Positions 19,074 through 27,800 of a DNA stretch of 64,000 nucleotides are shown in pieces. The number at the start of each line of letters is the position of its first letter. Within the stretch, counting starts at the first letter, position 1. This DNA comes from an uncultured Collinsella sp. GTDB taxonomy: Bacteria > Actinomycetota > Coriobacteriia > Coriobacteriales > Coriobacteriaceae. The stretch covers positions 87,502 to 151,501 of the forward strand of contig CAKUOD010000002.1 in NCBI GenBank assembly GCA_934668695.1. Reading direction: 5' to 3'. The translations under genes were made by a program, and so were the position numbers. Below the pieces are notes generated by a model that was not told where the DNA came from, made no database searches, and was given only the letters and a program-made list of their open reading frames with translations.

Positions 19074-20444
19074 CTACGCCACGCCGTCGCGCGCAAGCTC
19101 CTCGGCCAGTGCCTCGGCAGGCATGGCCATAATCGCGTCAAGTTCGGCGTCCACCTCAGGGATATGCTTGACCTTTAGTTTGCGCACTAAGACGCCGCGA
19201 CACATCACGTGCATCGGCTTGCGCAGGGCCGACAGGTCATCCAGAGGATTCTCGCGCGTCACCAAAATGTCGGCCGCCTTGCCGCACTCGATCGTGCCCG
19301 TCTCGTCGCCCAGGCCCAGCAGCTCGGCATTGACCTGCATGGCCGTATGCAGCGCAAACGCATTGCTCACGCCCACGTACTTGGCAAAGTAAGCCACCTC
19401 GCGCCACATGTCGTACTGCGTGACGAACGGGCAGCTCGAGTCCGTGCCCAAGCCCACCCTAACGCCGGCATTCAGGGCAGCGCGTGCGCTCTCGATAATA
19501 CCCGAGCACACGATGTCACCGTTCTTCTTTTGCGTGTCGGTCGAATGGGTCTTCTCCGGGTCGAGCAGCACAAACGGCAGCGCCGGGCTAATCGTGCAGG
19601 TCACGCTCGATGCGCGTCCCTCGAGCTGCGTGCCCGCGGCGCCACGGTACAGCTCCAGGATCTCGGGCGTCATCGGGGCACCGTGCTCGATCGTGTCGAC
19701 CCCGGCCTCAAGCGCGGCCTTCACGCCCTCGGTGCTCTCGACATGGGCCATAACCGGAAGGCCGACCTCGTGCGCCGCCTTGCACGCCGCCGCGGCGACA
19801 TCGACCGGCATGCGCAGCACACCCGGCTCGCCAACCTCGGTCGCGTCGAACACGCCACCCGTCACGAACAACTTGATGACATCGGCGCCGCGCGCATACA
19901 GGTCGCGCACCTGCTCGGCTGCCTCGGCGGGAGTATTGGCCACCTGTGCGAACAGACCCGCGCCGTGGCCGCCCGGCACCGTAACGCCCGTGCCCGGCGC
20001 CACCAGACGCGGGCCCTGATACTTGCCGGCGTCGATGGCGTCGCGCACGGCGATGTCGGCAAACAGCGGGTCACCTGCGCCGCGTACCGTGGTCACGCCG
20101 CTCGCCAGCTGCTGCTGGGCGCTGCCCTTGAGGATATGACGAACGATGGCGCGGCCCACGGGATTATCGAGCTTCTTCATGAGCGCGCCCGCATCACCCG
20201 CCGAGACCGGCTTGCCCGAACCGCACAGATGCACGTGCATGTTGATGAGACCGGGCATGAGGTACGCACCGGCCAGGTCGATGACCTCGGCACCCGCCGG
20301 CGCCTGTGCCACGGCACTCGGGCCAATCCAGGTGATGACGCCGCGCTCAACAGACACGGCCATATCGGACTGCGGCTCCATATGCTCCGAGCCATCCAGA
20401 ATAGTCGCATTGATAAACAGCGTGGGACGATCGGCAGACGCCAT
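19074..20444 (-). CDS. Amidohydrolase (imidazolonepropionase/prolidase-like)
   Basis: A 456-residue metal-dependent hydrolase of the amidohydrolase superfamily. The metal ligands are visible in order: HVHLCG (HxH), the bridging Lys in DVIKLFVTGG, His in MAHVEST, His in DTIEHGAP, and the catalytic Asp in GLGTDSSCP. The beta-sandwich ends are built from residues 1-60 and the last about 70 (IECGKAADILVTRENPL). Related enzymes cleave imidazolonepropionate or Xaa-Pro dipeptides; the substrate here is unknown. SD GGGAGGAG precedes ATG 20444. It appears monocistronic, with the shared terminator at 18983-19022 downstream. Confidence 0.87.
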   Translation of the reverse strand: MASADRPTLFINATILDGSEHMEPQSDMAVSVERGVITWIGPSAVAQAPAGAEVIDLAGAYLMPGLINMHVHLCGSGKPVSAGDAGALMKKLDNPVGRAIVRHILKGSAQQQLASGVTTVRGAGDPLFADIAVRDAIDAGKYQGPRLVAPGTGVTVPGGHGAGLFAQVANTPAEAAEQVRDLYARGADVIKLFVTGGVFDATEVGEPGVLRMPVDVAAAACKAAHEVGLPVMAHVESTEGVKAALEAGVDTIEHGAPMTPEILELYRGAAGTQLEGRASSVTCTISPALPFVLLDPEKTHSTDTQKKNGDIVCSGIIESARAALNAGVRVGLGTDSSCPFVTQYDMWREVAYFAKYVGVSNAFALHTAMQVNAELLGLGDETGTIECGKAADILVTRENPLDDLSALRKPMHVMCRGVLVRKLKVKHIPEVDAELDAIMAMPAEALAEELARDGVA

Positions 20445-20595
20445 ATCGGGCTCCTCCCTCGATTAACATGAACATTTGTCCATTATCACCTAATGCAGCG
20501 GACTAAAGTCGTACATATCGGTTAACGGATAAAAGAGAGGAATGTGGGGATGAACGGGAGTCGATGTGGCCTTACTCCAGCGGTACCTGCAAAAC

Positions 20596-20893
20596 ATCTC
20601 AATCTGTAACAGATAGGTCGGTTTTCAGCCGCCAGATGTTACAGATTGAGATTTTCAGGCGCGCACCCAACTTATATCTCAATCTGTAACAGTTAGACCG
20701 TGTTTTGGCTGCCAGACGTTACAGATTGAGATCTTTCAGCAGCGGTCAATCTTCCGTCTCGATCTGTAACAGTCAGAAGGTCAAACAGTCCCTTGCTGTT
20801 ACAGATCGAGACATTCGGTCGATGCTGCGCCTGTTCGTCTCAATCTGTAACAGTTATTGGCCCAAACAGCCCCAAGACGTTATAGATCGAGAC
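20596..20893. repeat. Array of four 57-bp palindromes, period 80-81 bp
   Basis: Units at 20596-20652, 20676-20732, 20756-20812 and 20837-20893, with spacers of 23, 23 and 24 nt. The first two have T-rich centres on the plus strand (GGTTTT), the last two A-rich centres (TCAAAC, CCCAAAC), so orientation changes within the array. The array ends 8 bp before the stop codon of the predicted nuclease gene. Confidence 0.95.
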
Positions 20894-20901
20894 AAACTCC
20901 C

Positions 20902-21945
20902 TCAGCGCCCATACCACTGCCTCCTCCACTCCTCGGCCAATTCTGGCTGCCGGGGAATACCCGCCAGCCTCATCTTCTCGACCAGCTTCCCCGGGTCTTT
21001 GAGCTCATCGAACGTAAACCGCAGAACTTTGTGTCCGAGCATTGTCAGATGAGATTCTCGCTGGCGCTCCGCCACAAACGGGTCGACGGACTTCCGGCCA
21101 TCGCCGGCCTGCAGCGTATACTTCCCCTTCCCGTCCAGCTCGCCGATGACGCACGTCCCGTCCTCGAGCCGCCAGAAATAGTCGACCCGAAACACGTTGC
21201 TCGGATCAAGCGGGTCATGAAACTCCACCTGAAGCTCCGGCACCGGAAAGCCGTACGCAATAAAGAAGGCTCGAAAACGAGACTCGCCGCCGTTTTCGGA
21301 CAGCCCGTCCGTATACGCCGCAATCACCTGCGCCCTGCGATACCCACGTCGACCATCGCAATCGGCGCGAAGCCGCTCACGCAACTCATCGCGCGACGAG
21401 CCCTTCGCCCGCAAGGCAGAATCGGCAATTGCCAACCCATACGAAAACGGCGCCCGTAGCAGGCAATCCTCCACCGTGCGCCAAAACGGCGTCACCCGCA
21501 CACCGTCGACGCGCTCTAGCGCACCCGCCGCCTGCGGACGCAGCAACCTGCACCCACCGCTCAACGGCGCAGAACAGCCCGTCTTAACAAGAAAACACGG
21601 CCCGAGCAAATCGTTCGGCACTTCCAAGCCCCACAGAAGGGCCGCGTCATATCCCCAGAACGCCCAATCGGAATGAAACTCCGCAAGACCCTTGATGGTC
21701 CGCAGCGCCCGCTCCGACGGCGTCAGCAAATCCCAATCATGTTGAAAACAGAATAGATACGGCTCGGGCTCCGCGATATCGTCGGTCCCCACATGGCGCC
21801 GCAGCCACATGAGCTCGGCATTGTCGTGGGTTGCGAGCAGCGCGCCCTGCTCCCCCGCCTCCGTGAGCCGAGCGAGCATCCTGTTTCGCGCCAATGTGTT
21901 ACGAGTCGTATGTTTGTGTTCGCGGACAGTATTGGACACTTCCAT
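20902..21945 (-). CDS. Predicted PD-(D/E)xK-type nuclease with AbiEi-like N-terminal region
   Basis: About 347 residues. The N-terminal half (RNRMLARLTEAGEQGALLATHDNAELMW... TPSERALRTIKGLAEF... AALLWGLEVPND) has the winged-helix and promoter-like layout seen in AbiEi-type antitoxin proteins of actinobacteria. The C-terminal half has a DUF559/Vsr-like nuclease pattern: FRVDYFW followed by CVIGELDGKGKY, then ERQRESHLTMLGHKVLRFTFDEL. No AbiEii toxin gene is adjacent. The start is uncertain: ATG 21945 is used, but in-frame ATGs at 21972 and 21981 exist, all with poor SD; reading further would run into a palindrome. The gene is flanked on both sides by 57-bp palindrome arrays. DNA cleavage is inferred, not shown. 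Confidence 0.65.
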   Translation of the reverse strand: MEVSNTVREHKHTTRNTLARNRMLARLTEAGEQGALLATHDNAELMWLRRHVGTDDIAEPEPYLFCFQHDWDLLTPSERALRTIKGLAEFHSDWAFWGYDAALLWGLEVPNDLLGPCFLVKTGCSAPLSGGCRLLRPQAAGALERVDGVRVTPFWRTVEDCLLRAPFSYGLAIADSALRAKGSSRDELRERLRADCDGRRGYRRAQVIAAYTDGLSENGGESRFRAFFIAYGFPVPELQVEFHDPLDPSNVFRVDYFWRLEDGTCVIGELDGKGKYTLQAGDGRKSVDPFVAERQRESHLTMLGHKVLRFTFDELKDPGKLVEKMRLAGIPRQPELAEEWRRQWYGR

Positions 21946-21998
21946 CACCACCAATTCTGGCAAACGAACCATTACTGCCATTGCCGCCACTGGTAAAC

Positions 21999-22216
21999 GT
22001 CTCAATCTGTAACAGGAAGACGGCATCTAAGCCTCCAGATGTTACAAATCGAGATCTTTCGGCAGCAGACCAATCCTTTGTCTCAATCTGTAACAGGTAG
22101 ACCGGTTTTCGGCCTCTAACTGTTACAGATTGAGATTTTGTATCGACGGTCGACCCTCAATCTCAATCTATAACGATTAGACCCGTTTTTGGCCGCTAGA
22201 TGTTACAGATCGAGAC
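21999..22216. repeat. Array of three 57-bp palindromes, period 80-81 bp
   Basis: Units at 21999-22055, 22080-22136 and 22160-22216, with spacers of 24 and 23 nt. It lies just upstream of the predicted nuclease gene and downstream of the next minus-strand gene (stop 22254). Confidence 0.95.
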
Positions 22217-22253
22217 AAAGCCAGGGGCAGCGGCACATCGCCAACCCCACTCC

Positions 22254-22961
22254 CTACTCCCACTCCTGTTCGTAGATGTTGAGCGACTTCACGTATCGTC
22301 CCTGTGCCCCCATGATGTCGCGAACCAGACGCAGGAAGAAACTGATGCGCGAGGTGTCAAAACCGTCCTGTAGGTCCTCCGGATGCACCGCGCCCGGCCC
22401 ATCGACTGCCGTGTCGCTCAGGCGGGCAATGTCGTACAGATAGAGCTGCCCCGCCGTCAGCCAGACATCGTCCACGCACGCGAGGCGCACCGCGATCGCG
22501 CCATCGTTCCAGTGCTCCTTTTGCACGATGTGCGGGTCGTAGACGTCAAAGCGACGGTCGGTGCGCGTGTCCTTCAGCGCGACCATGCCAGTCGCGGGAT
22601 CCTTGTCCAAAATGCCAAAGCGCGAAAAGTACTGCGTATCGCGCACCTGCTTAAGTCGCTCGAGCGAAGCGGGCGAAATTGACGCTGGCGGCTCGTCAAC
22701 ATACAGTTCGAGCAGCGTCGCGCCATGGCAATAGGGGCGCTCGAAGAGCAGCCAATCGGTAAACGCCATGTTGTAGGCAATGATTTCGTTTTGTGAGGGC
22801 TCGGTGCAATAGCTGAGCCACGGATCGACAATGATCTCGAACTGCTCACGAGCCGGCTCTAGGAATTGAAACTTCCGCAGCATCCAAAAGTGAGCCATAT
22901 CGGCAATATCGTTGCCGACGGCTTCGGCCAACTGCGCTTGGTCAAAAACTTGGTCAGTCAT
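22254..22961 (-). CDS. Conserved-looking protein of unknown function
   Basis: A 235-residue soluble acidic protein with a strong SD (GAGGAGG) before ATG 22961. It has no membrane segments or recognisable catalytic motif. Stretches such as YNMAFTDWLLFERPYCHGATLLELYV and FGILDKDPATGMVALKDTRTDRRFDVYDP suggest a compact folded domain of about 170 residues followed by a helical end. Part of the pattern is reminiscent of proteins that carry SEC-C zinc motifs, but no such motif is present. Function is unknown; it may be cotranscribed with the nuclease gene downstream across the palindrome array. Confidence 0.75.
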   Translation of the reverse strand: MTDQVFDQAQLAEAVGNDIADMAHFWMLRKFQFLEPAREQFEIIVDPWLSYCTEPSQNEIIAYNMAFTDWLLFERPYCHGATLLELYVDEPPASISPASLERLKQVRDTQYFSRFGILDKDPATGMVALKDTRTDRRFDVYDPHIVQKEHWNDGAIAVRLACVDDVWLTAGQLYLYDIARLSDTAVDGPGAVHPEDLQDGFDTSRISFFLRLVRDIMGAQGRYVKSLNIYEQEWE

Positions 22962-23278
22962 GGCATCCTCCTCAAACTGATGGACCTCAATTTGAGCTTA
23001 CGAGGAGGGCAGACGACCGTGGCCAGCACGGGCAAAATGGGCCTCTGGCTGCAAACCAGATGCTGACCAAACACTTGACGGAACGCTTGACCGAATGAGC
23101 GCACTTCAAAGAAACCGCAGGTAGGCATAGACAGCGAACCCGCTCTTTTGAGCCGCGCCACCCAGGCCACCACAGAAACAGCAGAGCGCGACAGGCGCAA
23201 ACGTCGACGAATGAACACTCACACGTCGACGAATGAACAGGCACCCCGCAAAGAGTGTCCCCAACGACTAGACAAAAT
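22962..23278. other. Intergenic stretch with a short direct repeat
   Basis: No supported gene. A 15-bp direct repeat CGTCGACGAATGAAC occurs at about 23203 and 23225. The left end carries the SD and promoter of the 22254-22961 gene. No known element is recognised. Confidence 0.5.
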
Positions 23279-23314
23279 AGAACGTCCCCAATGACCAGTC
23301 ATCGGGGACGTTCT
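23279..23314 (-). terminator. Hairpin downstream of gltD (AGAACGTCCCC family)
   Basis: Arms AGAACGTCCCC / GGGGACGTTCT with inner ATGAC / GTCAT pairing. It begins 13 bp after the gltD stop and is followed on the minus strand by ATTTTG. It is probably a terminator and belongs to the dispersed GGGGACGTTCTT hairpins also seen at 60741-60771 and 61823-61859. Confidence 0.6.
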
Positions 23315-23326
23315 TAAATGACTACT

Positions 23327-24808
23327 TTACAGTGCCAGCGCGTCGGCGACTTCTGTGGCGCAGGCGAGGGCATCGGCCATGGCGTTCACCACGAGCGAGC
23401 TGCCGTTGCGGGCGTCACCGGCCACATACACCGGCGTGGCATCGGCGGCGACACCGTCCGTGCGAGCCGCGAGATGCGAGCCCTCAGCAGCCATCACCGG
23501 CAGCGGACGACCAGCGGTGGCAACAGGCACGCTCACCGCATCGAACACGCCGTGCTCCGGACCCGTAAAGCCGCAAGCGATGAGCACCAGCTGCGCCGGC
23601 ACCTCGTGCTCGGAGCCCGCGATGCGCTCGGGCTTTCCCGCCGACCAGTCCAGATCGACCACGCGCAGACCCGCAGCCGCACCCTTCTTGTCCAGCAGCA
23701 CCTCGAGTGTATCCACGGCCCAGGCACGCATCTCGCCACCCATCGCAGCGATAGCCTCCTGCTGGCCGTAATCGGTCTTCTTAACGTTGGGCCACTGCGG
23801 CCAGGGGTTGCCTGCCGCGCGCTTATCGGGCGCAGCCGGCAAGAACTCAAACTGGCGCACGCTGCGCGCGCCCTGACGCACCGCGGTACCCACGCAGTCG
23901 TTGCCGGTATCGCCACCGCCAATGACCACGACGTCCAGGCCGCGCGCGTCAATAGCAGGCTCACCGCCATCGAGCACCGAGACGGTCGAAGCCGTCAGGT
24001 AGTCCACGGCGTACACCACGCCCGGGGCATCAACGTTCGCGGCCGAAAGACCGCGCGGGGCACGGGCGCCGGCAGCCACCACGACGGCGTCAAAGTCGTC
24101 GAGCCTGGCGGTAACCTTGGGATCGCTCACGTCGGCGCCCAGCTCGAACACAATACCCAGCTCGCGCATGAGCGCCACGCGACGCTCGACCACAAACTTC
24201 TCGAGCTTCATGTTGGGGATGCCGTACATAAGAAGGCCGCCCGGGCGGTCGTCACGCTCAAACACTGTCACGCGGGCGCCGCGACGAGCGAGCTCCCACG
24301 CGGCCACCAGGCCAGCAGGGCCGGAGCCCACCACGGCAACCGTGGGCGCGCCCTCCCCCGCCGGCTCAAAGCGGCGCGGACCGCCGTTGGCCCACTCGTG
24401 GTCGCTGATCGCACGCTCGTTGTCGTGAATCGTCGTGGGCTGGCCGTCGACCGAGCCCAGGTTGCACGCCGCCTCGCACAGCGCCGGGCACACGCGGCTC
24501 GTGAACTCGGGCATGGGCGAGGTAAGCGACAGACGCTCGGCCGCCTCGTCCCAGCGGCCGCGATACACCAGTTCGTTCCACTCGGGAATCAGGTTGTGCA
24601 GCGGGCAGCCGCTCGGGCGCGCCTTGCCAAAGCTCGCGCCCATCTGGCAAAACGCCACACCGCACATCATGCAGCGGCTCGCCTGGGCACGGCGCGCGTC
24701 ATCGTCGAGCTCCACGTACAGCGGATCGAAATCGCGGCTGCGCTCCTCCACGGGGCGAAGCTCGTGGGTCACGCGATCGATATCAAGAAAAGCACCGGGC
24801 TTACCCAT
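23327..24808 (-). CDS. gltD: Glutamate synthase (NADPH) small subunit
   Basis: A 493-residue flavoprotein. The N-terminal region has the two-cluster Cys pattern (CMMCGVAFCQM, CPLHNLIPEW, CPALCEAACNLG), then a FAD motif (VAVVGSGPAGLVAAWELA), and an NAD(P) motif (VVVIGGGDTGNDCVG). It transfers electrons from NADPH through Fe-S clusters to the large subunit, which makes two glutamates from glutamine and 2-oxoglutarate. Its ATG lies 5 bp after the gltB stop, so the two genes are one operon. Confidence 0.95.
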   Translation of the reverse strand: MGKPGAFLDIDRVTHELRPVEERSRDFDPLYVELDDDARRAQASRCMMCGVAFCQMGASFGKARPSGCPLHNLIPEWNELVYRGRWDEAAERLSLTSPMPEFTSRVCPALCEAACNLGSVDGQPTTIHDNERAISDHEWANGGPRRFEPAGEGAPTVAVVGSGPAGLVAAWELARRGARVTVFERDDRPGGLLMYGIPNMKLEKFVVERRVALMRELGIVFELGADVSDPKVTARLDDFDAVVVAAGARAPRGLSAANVDAPGVVYAVDYLTASTVSVLDGGEPAIDARGLDVVVIGGGDTGNDCVGTAVRQGARSVRQFEFLPAAPDKRAAGNPWPQWPNVKKTDYGQQEAIAAMGGEMRAWAVDTLEVLLDKKGAAAGLRVVDLDWSAGKPERIAGSEHEVPAQLVLIACGFTGPEHGVFDAVSVPVATAGRPLPVMAAEGSHLAARTDGVAADATPVYVAGDARNGSSLVVNAMADALACATEVADALAL

Positions 24809-24813
24809 GGCAC

Positions 24814-27800
24814 TTACGCCTCCTTCTTGGTCGAAGCAACAGGGCCGGCAGCAGCGGCGGTCACAGCACCAGCGACGCCACCCGCCACATCAAAGCGAGC
24901 AATATTGGCAGCGTCGGCGCGACCGGTCACGATGTCAAACGCCAGCTCCTCGGCCTGCGCATGCGTCTTGCCCGCGGCCTCGGCGGCGGCGACAATCGCC
25001 AGCACGCGCTCGTACTCGGTCGGGATGACCTTCACAAAGTGCTTGCTCATCGAGTCGAAGCTGTAGAGCAGCTTAATGCCGCGCGGGCTCTGCGTCGCGT
25101 CCACGTGCTCCTGGATGAGCACGCGGATCTGCGCCAGCTCGTCGGCCGTCGGGGCCTTGAGCTCAACGCTCTCGTGGTTCACGCGGGCATCAAGCGTACC
25201 GTACTGGTCATAGACATAGGCCACACCGCCCGTCATGCCGGCGGCGAAGTTCTGACCGACCTCGCCCAGAATGAGTGCCAAGCCACCCGTCATGTACTCG
25301 CAGCCGTGGTTGCCACAGCCCTCGACCACCACCGTGGCACCGGAGTTACGCACGCCAAAGCGCTGGCCGGCCAGGCCGTTGATAAAGCCGCGGCCGCTCG
25401 TGGCGCCAAAGAACGCAACGTTGCCCACGATGATGTTCTCGTCGAACTTGTAGGTCGCACGCGGGTTGGGGCGCACCGAAACCTCGCCGCCCGAAAGGCC
25501 CTTGCCAAAGTAGTCGTTAGCGTCGCCGCACACGTTGAGCGTCACGCCGCGCGGCAGGAACGCGCCAAAGCTCTGACCGGCCGAGCCATCGCAATCGATG
25601 GTGATGGAGCCGGCGGGCAAGCCCTCGGGATGCGCCTTGGTCACGGCGTTGCCCAGGATGGTGCCCACACAGCGGTTGACGTTGGCGATATCGGCACGGA
25701 AGCGGATCGGGCGCAGGTGCGCACGCGCGTCGGCCGTGTAAGGCACAAACAGCGTGGAGTCGAGTGTCTTGTTGAGCTCGCTGTCCGCAGCCATCTGGGG
25801 CAGGAAGTGGCGGCCGTCGGCACCCGGGATGTGGGCACCGAACTCGCAGGTCGCGCCCGCCAGCACAGGCGACAGGTCGAGCAGGTTGGCCTTGCGGTTG
25901 CCCGGGACCTCGATCTGGCGCAGGCACTCGGGATGGCCGACCATCTCGTCGATGGTGCGGAAGCCCAGGCGTGCCATGACCTCGCGCAGCTGCTCGGCAA
26001 CAAAGAGCATAAAGTGCTCGACGTGCTCGGGCTTGCCGCGGAAGCCGTGACGCAGGCGGCAGTTCTGTGTGGCGATGCCGGCCGGGCAGGTGTCCTGCTG
26101 GCAGTCGCGCTGCATCAGGCAGCCCATGGAGATGAGCGGCATGGTCGCAAAGCCAAACTCCTCGGCACCCAGCAGGCAGGCGACGGCGACGTCGGTGCCG
26201 TCCATGAGCTTGCCGTCGGCCTCGAGCACTACGCGCGAGCGCAGGCCGTTTTGCAGCAGCGTCTGCTGAGCCTCGGCAAGACCGAGCTCCAGCGGCAGGC
26301 CGGCGTGCCAGATGGAATCGCGCGAAGCGGCACCGGAGCCGCCGTTGTGGCCGCTGATCAAGATCTTGTCGGCTGCGCCCTTGGCGACACCGGTGGCGAT
26401 GGTGCCGACACCGGCCTCGCTGACCAGCTTGACCGACACGCGCGCGCCGGGGTTGGCGTTCTTAAGGTCGAAGATGAGCTCGGCCAAGTCCTCGATGGAG
26501 TAGATGTCGTGGTGCGGCGGAGGCGAGATCAGGCCGATACCGGGCGTGGACTGACGGACCTCGGCAATCCAGGGGTAGACCTTCTTGCCGGGCAGGTGAC
26601 CGCCCTCGCCGGGCTTTGCGCCCTGGGCCATCTTGATCTGAATCTCGAAGGCACTGCACAGGTAGCGGCTCGTCACGCCAAAGCGGGCACTTGCCACCTG
26701 CTTGATCGCGGAGTTCTTGGAGTCGCCGTTGGCCAGCGGGGTCTCGCGACGCGGATCCTCGCCGCCCTCGCCGGAGTTGGAGCGGCCGCGCAGGCGGTTC
26801 ATGGCGATGGCCATGCACTCGTGCGCTTCCTTGCTGATGGAGCCGTACGACATGGCGCCGGTGTTAAAGCGGCGGACGATGTTGAGCGCGGGCTCGACCT
26901 CGTCGAGCGGCACCGGAGTGCGACCGCTGTCGTCAAAGTCCAGCAGGTCGCGCAGGCGCACGGCGCGACCGGTGCGGTGCAGGCGGGCGCTGTACTCCTT
27001 AAAGGTGTCGTAGCTGTCCTCGCGGCAGGCGGTCTGCAGCAGGTAGACGGTCTGCGGGTCGATAAGGTGATCCTCGCCGCCGAGCGGGCGCCATTTGGTC
27101 AGGCCCAGCGTGGGCAGCTGCTCAGGTGCCGGGCTCTTAAGGATGGCGAGCGCGGCGTCGTAGCGCTCGTTCTGCTCGCGCTCGACGTCCTCGACACCCA
27201 TACCGCCAACGCGGCTCACCGTACCGGCAAAGTACTCGTTGACGAACTCCGTGGTAAAGCCCACGGCCTCGAAGATCTGCGCGGAGTGATAGCTTTGCAC
27301 CGTGGAGATGCCCATCTTGGACATGATAGAGACGATGCCCGCCGTCGCTGCCTTGTTGTAGTTATCGATGCCCTGCTCGGCGGTCACGTCCAGGTCACCG
27401 CGTGCCGCCAGATCGCGGATGCACGCGTGCGCGTTGTACGGATAGATGCCGCTCGCGGAGTAGCCCACCAGCGCCGCGAAGTCGTGCGGGGACACGGCGT
27501 CGCCGCACTCCACAACGATGTCGGCAAAGGTGCGCACGCCGGCGCGGATCAGGTGGTTGTGAACGCAGCCCACGGCGAGCAGCGACGGCACGGGCACCTC
27601 GCCCGCGGCAGCACGGTCGCTCAGCACCACGATGTTCACGCCATCGCGGACCGCGGCCTCAACGTCCTCGGCAAGCTGCTTGAGCGCAGCCTGCAGCGCG
27701 CCCTCGCCGGCATCGCGGCGGTAGACGGCACAGAAACGGCGGGTCTTAAAGCCAACACGGTCGATGGCGCAGATGCGGTCGAACTCTTCCTCGTTGAGCA

